A stretch of DNA of 64,000 nucleotides, taken from positions 50,914,618 to 50,978,617 of the forward strand of contig CM049317.1 of NCBI GenBank assembly GCA_026874595.1, given 5' to 3'. The number at the start of each line of letters is the position of its first letter. Position 1 is the stretch's first letter. The notes beneath the pieces were generated by a model. The model was given only the letters and a program-made list of their open reading frames with translations. It searched no databases and was not told the DNA's origin. Position numbers and translations under genes: made by a program. Shown piece after piece: positions 1 through 11,835 of this stretch. Origin of the DNA: Sipunculus nudus (Eukaryota; Annelida; Sipuncula; Golfingiida; Sipunculidae).

Positions 1-893
1 AAGTTTCAAAACAGTTTAAAAGGCATGATTTTGCTAATAAACATCTTCATACTACCGAGTCTGTGGCAGCTACGCTTTCAGAGACATAGATTTAGCGAGC
101 CGCACTGGTGTTCACTTTATGACTAGTGAAAAAAGCTCAGAAACAAAAACTGTCGACCTAATCAAACAAATAATATATGAACAATATGCTGTTCAAGCGC
201 CACCTGAACAAAAACACACGTGCACCAGGAACTGGTTTGGTTTCTATGGCTTTGTTTGATTGGTCAAATTCTCGAACTCCTCCTTTCAATGCTAAACGTT
301 GGTCTTGAACTAGTACCAGGCATGTTCAGACAGCCGCTAAAACACGTTTACGCGAGTCATTTGATTTGTTCAGAGGCCAAATAGAGGCGAGTTTGTCTAA
401 ATGAATCAAGGCATGTGAAAGCGTATCCACCACAGACTTGGTAGTATAAAGATGATATTGAAATCCAAATTTTCATAGATGTTAGTCCATTGACTATTAC
501 CTCATCTATTGATGTTCCAGCCGGTTTGTAAGTACGTCGACTGCCTATTGACAGCCTTGGGTTGGTTAGGAAAAATCAGACGATGTTTTTGTAATCGGGT
601 GTATGTTTACCTTAGTGCACACCAAAACTATTTTGGTGGCGACATCTACATTTTGGCCATAATGCGGATTTTTTTGTGTTTAGGACTCAGGGAACATGTT
701 ACCCTTATGCTCATTGTTGAATGTTATGTATAGCTTACCATCAATGAGGAATGCGGACCATCGTCTTCTAGATGCCTATATCCTGATAAAACTATGAAGC
801 AAAACACATAAGTGAAGGTATCTTAATTTAACATATCTGACAGTTTTTAAATTGTGCATTAAACATTCAACATATTTTTTTAATCAGGGTTAA

Positions 894-1340
894 ATGGGAC
901 TATCATATAAATTTGTTCTGGATTTCTACATCTTTAGCATTCTTATTTTTTGTTCATTTTTAGTATTTCCAGGTGTAAATGTATTCAAACTTGATATTTT
1001 TAATACAGTTATTAGATTGAATCATGTTACGGAACCTAATATCAACAGATCACGTAGTCATGAAGAACATAAACCCCACGATGGAGAAGGGGAAAAAATC
1101 AGATTCTGTAACACTAGGCAGCTTGAAATGCCTAAGGGAATGAATAAAGAAGTCAGTGGTCTTCTGTCAACAAATAATTATAATTTGTTCTTAAAACAAC
1201 CCTTACATTACAATACACTACATCGATACAATTACACAGTACAACAACAGTATAACAGCAAATCAATACGATCACACAGCATGATAAACAAATTGCACAG
1301 TAACTGGATACCACCACTGTCACAGCGACAAGTCCTTTAA
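894..1340 (+). CDS. Unsupported 148-codon open frame
   Basis: This is the longest open frame outside the GPCR and the tandem array. It starts with a hydrophobic segment (about residues 8-28) that could be a signal peptide and continues polar and Asn/Gln-rich. TTTTTTTAATCAG just upstream resembles a splice acceptor. The composition follows the local AT-rich DNA, there is no recognisable domain, and an antisense frame overlaps it. It is probably a chance frame. Confidence 0.12.
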   Translation: MGLSYKFVLDFYIFSILIFCSFLVFPGVNVFKLDIFNTVIRLNHVTEPNINRSRSHEEHKPHDGEGEKIRFCNTRQLEMPKGMNKEVSGLLSTNNYNLFLKQPLHYNTLHRYNYTVQQQYNSKSIRSHSMINKLHSNWIPPLSQRQVL

Positions 1341-1735
1341 AATCCATAAGCCGGATGACCAGTTCATACAAATCTTCTCAGAGAATAACAGTCCTATGCA
1401 AAGCTCTTGTAACAATCCCGAAAGTAAACTGGAGACAGGCAGCACTAAATTGTATGGAGTTTATAGAATCCCTGAAATTACTTGAATTATCGGATAGGTC
1501 CCACAACTGACTAACGTTTTTCTGTGTCCGCTGGAATATTTCTCTCACCTCTCCTCTCGGCTCTAAAACACAGCCCCTATATATAGCTTCTCATCTCAAA
1601 CCGAGAACATTCCATTTCCTGAACAACCTAAAGAACAATACATAATACACAGTACACACGCATTACAGGAAACATCTAGAACAAGAATGCTGTGAATGCT
1701 ACATGTCAGGGTTCACACGTGAGCCGGTCCAGAGA

Positions 1736-1765
1736 GTCGGCCCGGCCCGGCCCGGCCCGGCCAGG
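1736..1765 (+). repeat. (GGCCC)5 pentanucleotide repeat
   Basis: Five GGCCC units in an otherwise AT-rich area. Confidence 0.85.
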
Positions 1766-2655
1766 CGATGCTGTCATGGCAACGAGCTATGCGTGCTACA
1801 CGAACCAAATGTCAACAACACATGGAACATCCCTGCACATAGACATCTGTAACAACCATCTTCAATGTGCATCATCCTCACACATATTCTTGTTAAAACA
1901 CACAACATGTAAACAATAATGATCTGACTTATTCTTTGGCATTGTTGCAGTGACATTGGGAAATGGACTGAATTTTGCTTCAAGCATGCACTAATTGACT
2001 AGGCTATTTCTTAGTCCTTGTAATTCCGCTGATTGTCGATGTTTTCTTACACTGAGCATATTTATTGCGTTTAATGCACATGATCACATTTGATTTCTCC
2101 CAGAAACGTAGAGAAAAAGTTAATTATGTGCAATTTAATGTTAAGAGTATAAACAAGAATGTGTGGAAAGGTGATTGAACTTCGCATATCTTGTCGAATA
2201 AATAATAAGACGAGCTTTGAAAGCTGGATGTTACATTCAAACGAGCAAAGTTGTTTAACTTCCTATTGACAGGGAGACCCAAACATTATCTCATATAATA
2301 TTATTATGATAAGATATAATTTACATTAATAACGACATAAACCTGCCTTTTTAGACTAATCTGAACAAGTTAACCTATCGCAATTTACAAGCTTGTTTTA
2401 GACATGTGAGTCGCCCGGAGGGGGTTACGGTTCTCAAAACCCCACTCTGGCTCCATTCACGGGCTAGTTACACAATAAAAAGAAAAAAGTTCTGGCAATG
2501 TAAAAGATTTCTAATGGGCAGCTTTAAGTCTTCCGACCTTGAATTTACATTTATAACGTAAAATGAGCCTGATGTAAGCCCAGTCTCAAACCAAGGAAAA
2601 TATATTGCTGAGCGATGGAAAATAAATGCCTGCGCAGGGCACTAACGCTAAGCCT

Positions 2656-2850
2656 TCATCCGTCGCGGCGGTAATTTGGCGGGGGTCTTTTACGATATTT
2701 TACGATGGCGTGCTCCCGATCATCTCCTAGAGGCTGGTGTTCCGTTTTGGGCGGCAACCAGGCGTTACTAATGGCCGAACTACGTTTGTGCCCGTGCATC
2801 GGGGTCTTTAGTTGTCCCACAGCTTGAAGTAGATGTATGGTAATGCAGCC
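2656..2850 (-). CDS. Candidate terminal exon, unrecognised
   Basis: Minus strand. The sequence TTTCCTGTCCCAACATCACAG ending at 2851 looks like a splice acceptor, in phase with a 64-codon frame that ends in a stop at 2656. The frame is GC-richer than its surroundings and reads SNAWLPPKTEHQPLGDD and RKRPPPNYRRDG near its end. I do not recognise a family. It could equally be a repeat remnant, and no upstream exon was found. Confidence 0.15.
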   Translation of the reverse strand, partial: GCITIHLLQAVGQLKTPMHGHKRSSAISNAWLPPKTEHQPLGDDREHAIVKYRKRPPPNYRRDG

Positions 2851-3077
2851 CTGTGATGTTGGGACAGGAAACATGGTTTTAACGTTTGACAGTGATTGAC
2901 AAGCATCTTGAGAGATATGCCACCACAGCTGGCGACAAAAAATTTATTGTCAGAGCTGCCTCCAAAAGCTAAATATTCTGATCTAATTACTTCAAGGAAA
3001 ACATGCTGACAGTAATTTCTGTGGTTATATACACTTCTTTTTTCTATCTTCGAAGATACTATACTTTTGGCTCCGTC

Positions 3078-3275
3078 GTCACCAGAGAACTATGACTTAG
3101 TTATTGTATTACATGTTCTAGTAGAAAGTAAAACTAGATGATTGTTTTGATAACTGTACATTTATATGGGGTATCATGTTTAGATATAAGCGTGAAAGCT
3201 TTGGTTAGAGAGCACTCGTGTCTCGTTTAATGTTAATTTCAGTACAGTTTGATTCCGTCGGAGCCGTCTCTATTT
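3078..3275 (+). repeat. Dispersed repeat, copy 1 (pair with 13.4 kb)
   Basis: This is the plus-strand copy of the repeat at 13360..13557. Homology starts at ACCAGAGAAC and fades after GTCGGAGCCGTC. No gag-like sequence follows it here, so if the repeat is an LTR this would be a solo or truncated copy. Confidence 0.8.
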
Positions 3276-3339
3276 GGTCGTCTCTATAGTAACGAGTGTT
3301 TGTTGTTGTAGATTTTAAAGGATTTAGTGATCTTTTCAA

Positions 3340-3672
3340 ACGCATGCGTTTGCCGCGCGGCCAGTCCTTTTCAGTGTGAGCGTTTTGTATGCGGCAATCG
3401 CATTCCCTCCTGACAAAGCTGAACGGAATTAAACATACAAGTACGGGAAAACCCCACATGTGACGTCATTAAGGCGGAATTCGAATGCGTCTGCCGCGCG
3501 GCAAACTCAGAAATCCAGCACTGCTGGATTCCAAAACTGACGCGTGCGTTTGCCGCGCGGCAATCGCATACATGGAAATAGAACATGACTTATTAACTGG
3601 TTGGATATTCGCCCAGCGGCAACCGCTCGGCAATCGCTTGGAAAACGCGTACATGGAAAAGCACCCTAACAC
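3340..3672 (+). repeat. GCG-rich palindromic repeat region
   Basis: Three copies of TGCCGCGCGGC, a near-perfect palindrome, occur at about 3350, 3491 and 3551, each preceded by GCGT(T/C). Two end in GCAATCGCATACATGG-like sequence. A palindrome AATCCAGCA-C-TGCTGGATT sits at 3512..3530. The right edge, CGCGTACATGGAAAAGCACC, resembles the right edge of the MITE at 18.2 kb, so this is probably a rearranged member of the same family. Short open frames on both strands are shadows of this repeat. Confidence 0.6.
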
Positions 3673-3851
3673 TTGTTTAGTTTGGATGTCTCAGGGTTTT
3701 ATCTCTGGAAACGTGTCAATATTAGAATCGTTCACATCTTTAGTGGTGCGAAACCCGTGTCTGTTTGTCCGTTTGCTTTTTATCTTCTTGACAAGATATC
3801 TCAGATAGGTGTACAGACGTGGCAAGATTATTATGAGTCAACAGTAGTAAT

Positions 3852-4312
3852 GTAGGACTGATGTGGACTCGAGTCCACAATTTTATGGCCTCGGACTCTG
3901 AATGGACTCGGACTCGACCGTACTAGACCCGGACTTCTACTCGGTCTCGGAGGCAGGGACTCGAGATACCTGTTCCCAAGTCCAGTACAAAAATCTGTCA
4001 CGTATTTGAAAGAGTTGAATTCATGTGAAATTACTAAAAACATTTTAACAATAATAAATATAATATACAGTACTAATTAGCTCTGTATTGAAATGCATGA
4101 TTTAATTAAACTTTCAAGTAAAAATCATGTTCTGAACTAACATATAATTCACATGATAATCCAAAATCTTGATTTTTCATATTTTTCTTCATGAGGAGAC
4201 TTTTTTTGTTAACTTGGATTCGGGAACCAAACGCCTGGATTCGAAGTTTGACTTGGACTCTAACATCAATGACCTAGACTCGGACATTTAGTTGGACTTT
4301 TATCGTGTGGGC
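3852..4312 (+). repeat. GACTCG-rich dispersed element, copy 1
   Basis: The left edge is TGATGTGGACTCGAGTCCAC, containing the perfect palindrome TGGACTCGAGTCCA. It is followed by many GGACTCGG and TCGGACTC units to about 3965 and again at 4215-4300, with an AT-rich middle. The same edge appears inverted at about 25000 (ACTCGAGTCACACATC). Confidence 0.6.
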
Positions 4313-6172
4313 AAGACTATATCACTATCAATTATTATTCTGAATGGTCCGCTTGCTGATCCGGTTCCGTATCACCTAAATGTCTAAATCTGTCAGTCAA
4401 TTTACACCTGTGACTGAAGCGCCATTTTAGCCCTCTGACATTAAACAGTGAACGACCAGTGTACAGGCGTTAGAGTGCATCTATATCCTTTAACGAGGAC
4501 TGCCCTGTTAGTATATATGAGGATGCTAATATTTCCGTTATTTCTGACGCCGCCGCAAGGCCTACAAGTACATTTTCACTTGACATATACCAGCCCAATC
4601 GTTAGCTTTTCTTAGAAACTTTCTGACAACACCTGACCAAGTGAATTTCCATTTTAACTCCGCATCATGATAAATCTCTCGGCATGTTTGTTGATTTTCT
4701 GCCCTTATGAATACAAGCATGGCTGGCACGGGTCACTGGACGACAGTCAAATTGTACACGATACAAGAATGGACGCGTTACATAAAGACGGATTTTCAGT
4801 TTGGTTTGTGATTACACATGTATCCTTTTGTGTTAATTCATCATCCGTGGCTTAATGTTAAGATTATTGGCTGTTAACCACGATATCAATGCAACGGGAT
4901 ATATGATCGTTGCAGTACATTCTCCCGTATGGCTTGTATCAGGACACAAGTTTGGCTTAGCAGCCCTATATAAATGCCCACTGAGTCGTATATATTCACG
5001 GCTACTGTGACTGGCGCTGTGCTTGTAGGGGACTCTGGTACTATTTTGAAGAAGATTGGTTGCTGCAAAATGGAACTTGTGGCCTCCGATTGATAACTAC
5101 GGGTCTGTGCGAATTTTACAAACACCTCAACACGCAACTGTCGATGTCATGTCAACATTTGTCAGAAGAGCCAATCAGAATCTTAAGAAAGTTTGCATAA
5201 TTAAAAACCCTCAGTTACTGTTTTTACTGTGTGACATTCTGCTGACATTCTTTCGTGTTTCCAAAACACGAGTGCATGAATATAACAGGTGAAGGTGTCA
5301 AGTTCTGTCTGTATATGGACTTTGAAAAACAAACATGGTCGAAACCATATTTGTCACACGATAGAACGCGTGTGCAGATATAGAAAAAAAAACTTGAAAC
5401 TTGCTTTTGATGAGAGAGGCGATGTTGGACTTATTGTGCACAAACGGCCGTTACAAATAATTATGAGGTTTAGACAATGTTTGATACCCTACCTCCAGAG
5501 GTTATCATGCTTAAAGGGGCTCAATCACCTACCTGACATATAAAAACTGAAGGTTATCTCTTTGAGCTTTAAAAGAAGGTTCAGAAAACATGGATATCAC
5601 CGCACGCAGGCTGCTTGTTTTGTTTATTGTATGTAGGGGTCCGCCAAAAAAATCTAAACAAATTCAAAAAGGACATCTGGCAGCAAGTCAGATAAGCCAA
5701 AGCCTTGCGAATAGCGTTTTTGAAATCTTCTTGCTTCATTCATCCCCTCAAACTAGAAATTTAAATTCTAACAAATACACACCAAAATGTAATCGATTCT
5801 ATATTGACCCATTCCCGAAATGCCCAGAAAAGTTAATTCCATTCATTATTGCGTGAGTTATGCTGTGCATACACGCACACACCTTCACACACATACACGG
5901 GAATGTACGCTTACCGTCCTGGCCGATGCAAAAATATTTCTCTTTTATTTGCCAGTGACATACAACCATTATCTCGTAAGATTATGGTATCATAAGATAA
6001 AATGTGCATTTCATAATTTGAAATATCAATTAGTGTAAAAGTATGGGCACAGTTAAGTGGGCTACTTCTCAATGGTAATCTAGCATTTGGCCGGGGTTCC
6101 ACCTTCCCTCTATAACTAGACAAAATATCAGATTTTGTAACCAGTGACATAGAGTACATTCCTGTCTACTTC

Positions 6173-6175
<3 letters not shown>
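4313..6175. other. Non-coding stretch with one MITE-like terminus
   Basis: No gene was recognised. CTTAAAGGGGCTCAATCACC at 5510..5529 looks like a terminus of the TTAAAGGG family, but no second end was found. The 60-90-codon open frames have no family resemblance. Confidence 0.55.

Positions 6176-6230
<55 letters not shown>
6176..6230. repeat. (TA)n microsatellite
   Basis: About 54 bp of pure TA. Confidence 0.95.
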
Positions 6231-6233
<3 letters not shown>

Positions 6234-7995
6234 TAGTATGTCTCATATGATTGTTGAAGAAAATATGATCAAGATCAGGGGTGAGTAGTTCCAATGCATA
6301 CCACAAAATCCCACTCTTGATCCGCGCCTACTTAAGAGCTCTGTCACATAGTGATATGGTATGTCGTAAAAATTTCATTGGTGACCTTTGGTGTATTGCG
6401 CTCGGTTCAGCTTGTGTCATCATCCGTATGTATCCACCCTTGCAATTTACTAAGCAGGCAACAAAAGGGATAAAAAATTCGGGTGAACTTTGATGTTGCT
6501 GTTATGATAACCCGTTCGAGCGCAAGCATTTAAAAGGTTCCTTTGATCTCACGATGAAACTCAATCCGTCTCTTGCACACAATAACGAATCACACGCGTA
6601 GAAAAAGGAATCCTTTATTTGTAGTCTACAAACAAACTGATCAATGGAGGAAAGAGTATTTGTGGTGGATCTGTGATGTAGTGGAATGATTCTAGGCTTG
6701 GCAGGCCAGTAAAGGTTACGTAGGGCGGCGTGACTGCCTGCAAAAAGGCTTCCTGCTCGCCATGCTTGGCCCTTTCGCAATCTTAGCTCTACGTGTGAAG
6801 TTTAGGATCATGTTTAAATAATGCAATGTAGAGAAACCAAAGTTTTTTTGTCGGCTCTGTAAAGATCAAAGGCATTTCCCTAACAGCTTCTCACTACGTC
6901 AAGAAACATTAAGTTCATATTTCAATGCTCTTACAACTCTTCAAAAAGAATGTTAATAGTCTAGGTTTACTTTGGCTGTAAATTTGTCTGACTCTTCACA
7001 AGTTTCCAAGTTCTGACCTGTCTAATGATTTATTTTCAAACGTTGGTTGATTCAAAATTAAATTTTAGTTTTATATGAGACTTTATTTATTGAAAATTTA
7101 TATGAACCATTCTGTAAGAAAATTTATATATTTTTTTTATTAATGGAAAGTGTAGGATGTCCAGGATTCCTTTATGCAAAAAAAAGTCGGTAACTTGCTC
7201 ACTTGGATATAATTTATGATCATTTTTCTTGCATACAGAAACAGGTTAAAAGCGGTACTTTGCCTTTTTGCCATATGTAAATTTGCTAAAATCAATGCAT
7301 TAATGATGACTTACAGTGCCGAGACAGTTATTTGGCATATAAACTGTTCAGCAGCATTCGAAAGGACAGTCATTAGAGGGCCTATTTTAAGACATCATGG
7401 TGGAGGTTATGAATATTTCTATATATAATTCATGAATTATACATAGTAACTTACTCTAAAATTGACTAATAATATCATCACATGAAGTTAAATAGTGGCT
7501 CCTTTATGCAGTGTCACAAAACGGTGGGATAGGTTGTTTTTGGTCTATGATTTACATTCAGGCGAAATACTTAATTATAAAAAGAAGCCTTATATCATTA
7601 TCATAGTGTCGTTTTTTTTATTACTGTAGCTGGGTGAACATATACATATATATAGATATATATACTTTATGTGGTGATTCAGAACATACGTAAGTTAAGA
7701 TAATAGCACTTATTTAGCGATATGTATTAAACATCCGATCCATAAAACATGTTACTGAATATGAAAATTTGAGCAAATTGAGAAAAAGCATCGAGTCAGT
7801 GACTGGTCAAACATACAAATTTTAAGAATAATCCTTTTGACATCCTCATACTGCTAAACCCACGACAGCTGCGCTGTTCACAGACCTTTAACTGTATGTC
7901 TGTCGAGAGAATATAGCCGAAAGTTGTTGACGACATTTGTTTTAGGCAAGTAATGGAAAAAGGAAGAAGGGCAATTTTTTGCGATATCGCGTTGA
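6231..7995. other. Non-coding stretch
   Basis: AT-rich. I see nothing beyond short (TA) runs near 7640-7670. Confidence 0.6.
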
Positions 7996-8068
7996 AATTA
8001 TTAATTTATTAATTATTATTATATATATTATATATATAATAATAATATATTAATTATTATATATATAT

Positions 8069-8128
<60 letters not shown>
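7996..8128. repeat. AT-only palindromic (TA)n tract
   Basis: About 130 bp of A and T only, with AATTATTATTATATATATT and its inverse, then a long pure TA run. Confidence 0.9.
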
Positions 8129-8129
<1 letters not shown>

Positions 8130-9532
8130 ATGACTGGTTTTTAATTTTATAACTTTGGCGTCATACAGTAAAACCTGTTCTGTTCTTTACTTATTTTTAC
8201 AATACCGCTTTGGATTACCGCAGTTAAATAAGAAGCAAGTTCCAAGACAAGTAACTCATAAGCAGAGTTGCTCCAGTATGAAGAAAATACAAAGGGCATC
8301 GTTTCGTATTTATTCTGCTGGAGCACCGCTGTATCCCCTCCATTATTTTGTACGCCGTCTTCGGTATTTGGTCTGACAAAAATATACCTTTTCCCCTTTA
8401 TAGGAAGAATAGCGAAATAATATCACGATGAACATCGACAATATAGTATTCGATATCGTCTATGAATTTGAATATATCTTTCTTTTTATTATGATCATAT
8501 TGCTTTACATAGCCAGACATGCCCGATTGTCCTTTTGGAATACAATATAACACGGACGCCAGTCTAAAGTACGAGATTTTATAAAGTTTTACTTCCATTA
8601 TAAAATTATAAACATGCCCCTTTTGGATTATATCCGTTTTCTTCGGAATGAAATCTTCCACAGTTCATTACCAGTTTCGTTTTTTTTTGGTTGCCATTGG
8701 TAATGAAGAACATCAAAAGCAATGATTATATATATATGTATATATATTTGTATACATATGTATACATATACTTATTTTGGTTAAACTTAATGTTAATTAG
8801 ATATTTGATACATATTTCAGATACGTGAATTATGTGATATAGGGTGATACGCACATTTATTAATACATTGTAAAATACCCACCGACAAATAAAGAATCCT
8901 TACTTTATCCGCAAACGAAGACGGCGATGGTTTTATGATCGCTCGGTCGTATGTGCGTATATGTGTAGGTCTGTGTGTGTCCGGGCCACATCTTCGACAG
9001 TTTTGGAAAAATTCCAATCGAATGTTGTTGAACTATGGGCCACGGGTGAAAGAAAAACAGTTGTAATGTTTGGATGGATCGGTGGATTGGGTATGCGGAT
9101 CTGAATCGAGATCTGTCCAAATATGTCCGTTGTAGCTAACTGTTTCGCATAAATAAAACTGATCAATGCTTCAAAGCTCCATTGCCCACTCCCTCATTTT
9201 TTCACTTAAATCAATGGAGACCTTTTAGAGATATGTTGCGGAGATTAATGTTACGTTCATGGGTATCCTTAACGTTCAAAGTGGGTAATCAACGATGTCT
9301 CGTCGTAAAGGTGACATTCGCGTCATAGAAGTTTTGTGTTATGACAATGACATCGTAATGACGTCTCACGGTCCTGACATGCTGCTGTTTGCTGGCTTTA
9401 AAACCTTGGAGGGAGGTTCTGGGTCGTGTGGCTCACAGCCAACAAGCAACCACCCCTACGCCGCCCAACGCATCGCAAGAGGATTTTTTTTTAAATATTA
9501 TAATTAAACTGAGGAACTCGTTCGTCTCATTC

Positions 9533-9568
<36 letters not shown>

Positions 9569-10666
9569 CATATATTTATATGGAATGGCCTAGCCTTTGC
9601 TAATGGATGGCGTGGCTTCTTTCTGGCTACACACCTCAGGCTTTCTACTGAAGCCTGGAGGGTATCAGGCTCAGAACAGTCCCCTCCCCCCTGGCGCCAG
9701 ATCGGCCCTCTGGCATAATGGCCAGATCACCTGAGTCGTGTTTGTCACGGCTACCTCCCCCGTGACGTCATTAATGCATCACGCAATCAGTCAGTCAGAG
9801 CCTGCACAAACTGACAGATATACACTATAGGTTTTTACAAAACAAAATCTTCAAACGTGCATGATGATCTCTTTTACGTTAAGGGTCGATATCACCAAAT
9901 GTTTTCAATGAATTCCAGTGAGCCACTGTGGAATGTTGGGATATGATAGATTAGTTCTGAGGTGGGTCTGGATGCGAAGACAGGTGTTGATGTAGGTATG
10001 CGCTCTGTAAGTGATTTCTATTTTATATTGTAATTATATTGGTCATATAGAATGTAATACTGCTAATGAAATTAGCATTTTGAAATAAATGAATGATATA
10101 CTGTTTGCAAGCACCAATTTGTATGTTTATTAGAGAAAATGATGACTATTATAAGGGTTTTATAAAACGTTTTAAAGTGTGTTAAAATAAGCTGCACCAA
10201 GTCTGGCGCTGTCATTACGTATTCTAATGTAAGTTCTACATGTGCAACACACTAATCAAAATCTTTAAAAAAAATGGCGTGACATTAAAGTGTAGGGGCT
10301 GAGCCATTTATCAAATATAGAGAATTCCTGGAACCGTGATGAGCTTGTATTCTGAAGAAAGACGAGTCTGAGGAACAGCTTGCGTCTCGACGTCACGAGA
10401 CGTGGTCCCTGTTACAAAAGACTCATTTCGATATATATACCAACGTACCTGTCTGCCCTACTAAAAGGCCTCTGTCTTCATATAGCTTCATGGGCCAAGC
10501 AACATCTACGCAGACAGTCGCACAAGGGAAGATTTAAGATGAATATTTAACCAGATTAAGCTAGAGAAAGACTAAGCTGTATCTCGGCAAAGAATACATG
10601 CAGTCTCTGGTTGCTTCCTACTTTGCGCTGCGTTGTTCCAAGTCCTACCTCACAATCCACATATGC
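8129..10666. other. Non-coding stretch
   Basis: Short (TA)n tracts lie at 8726-8770 and 9535-9570. A GC-richer patch at 9630-9780 has small inverted pairs (CAGGCTT/AAGCCTG; TCTGGC/GCCAGA). The 70-codon frame at 9295 is not recognised. Confidence 0.55.
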
Positions 10667-11155
10667 TTAAAGGGACATAATCAGGAGCAATTTTATGCCT
10701 ATTCCTTCACATTAACAATTCAATTTTGCTCTATACAAAAGTTTCCCAACAAAACCACCAAAGCAGTACCTCGCATAACAAGGCGGTTTAAAACCTTGTT
10801 ATGGCTTTGTGTGTTGATAAAAACACAGTCCACGTGTTTTTGTTTACCATAACCAGGCCGCGTGACCGGAGGTCCGATTGTGAGCGGCAGCACGCGGTGT
10901 TTCAACCAGCGGGAACATATATTACATATTTTGGACCAAGTGAGCCAGGGCATCTCTTGATTGACACGTGTTGTGGCTCCGCGTTCAAATGCGCTTTGTT
11001 TATGTTGACACCTGTGATCGCGCCCTGTCCACTGTTTTTAACACTCGTCTACAAGAGTAAGTAAAATTGTGCCAGGTACAGATTTATTTTTAAAGGGAAG
11101 AAGCTATATTTCGTGTTAATCCAACATGTTTTATAGGTGATTTGGCCCCTTTAAA
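10667..11155 (+). mobile_element. MITE-like element, TTAAAGGG termini, copy 1 (full length)
   Basis: The left end TTAAAGGGACATAATCAGG and the right end GGTGATTTGGCCCCTTTAA form imperfect inverted termini over about 20 bp. The length is about 490 bp with no coding capacity. The body shares long blocks with 42.7-43.1 kb, for example AGGCCGCGTGA(C/G)CGGAGGTCC and GTGATCG(C/A)GCCCT(G/A)TCCACTG. TTAA at both ends would suit a TTAA-targeting transposase such as piggyBac, but that is inference. Confidence 0.75.
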
Positions 11156-11464
11156 TCTATTTATTCACCTTCCTTTTCCAAAGCATTTATATGATTTCTG
11201 GCTGACCTTGCGTACATATAAATGCACTCTATAGGTAATTTCTATTAAAATTGTTCTTATATTAGAGCTCGGTTGTCTGCAAGCTGTTAGTTAGCCATAC
11301 GGACAAAACAAAGAAATAAAAAACAATCACCTAAGGGTGTTAGTTGCATATGTCAGGAGGTTGAAAGTTTACTAGTTGCAAAACACCCATTGCAAAACTC
11401 TTGTTCATCTGACTTGACGCCAGATGTCCTTGTTAAATGTATTTGAATTATATTGGTCCGCCCT

Positions 11465-11597
11465 ACATGTTATAAACACGTCTACATGAACAAACCGAAG
11501 AACCTGTGTGCCGTGGGATAAGTGTTTTGTGGCCTTTTTTTATCAAAGGTTTAAGGAAATATCTTAAGTTAATAGACGCAAGTAATTCTGATAGGCC
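11465..11597 (+). repeat. Dispersed repeat ending GGCCCCCTTAA, copy 1
   Basis: It matches 54866..55011 over ATAAACA-(N)-ATGAACAA, AACCTGTG(T/G)GC, TTT(T)GTGGCCT/TTCTGGCCT, a T-rich run, and the end GATAGGCCCCCTTAA. The end resembles the termini of the TTAAAGGG family, so the two may be related subfamilies. Confidence 0.6.
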
Positions 11598-11835
11598 CCC
11601 TTAACAAATTGTGAACAGACAGGTGTAAACAAACAGGTAATCATGGTTCGAGGTGGATTTGGGCGATGAAATTTTCAGAACTTTCAAAACACATTTATGG
11701 ATTTTATTTTCACATGGAAATGTGAAGACAGCGTTAGACCCTTTACATCGTAAGGAACCTGTGCTACATTTTGTATGAATACCTCTGATTCACCATTGAG
11801 CATAGTGTCACACCACTACAGATGTTAACGACCTT

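Larger units (their letters stand above)
1..2655. other. Non-coding stretch
   Basis: Apart from the weak frame at 894 and the GGCCC repeat at 1736, I see no gene, RNA or mobile element. The stretch is AT-rich and of unique appearance. Confidence 0.6.
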
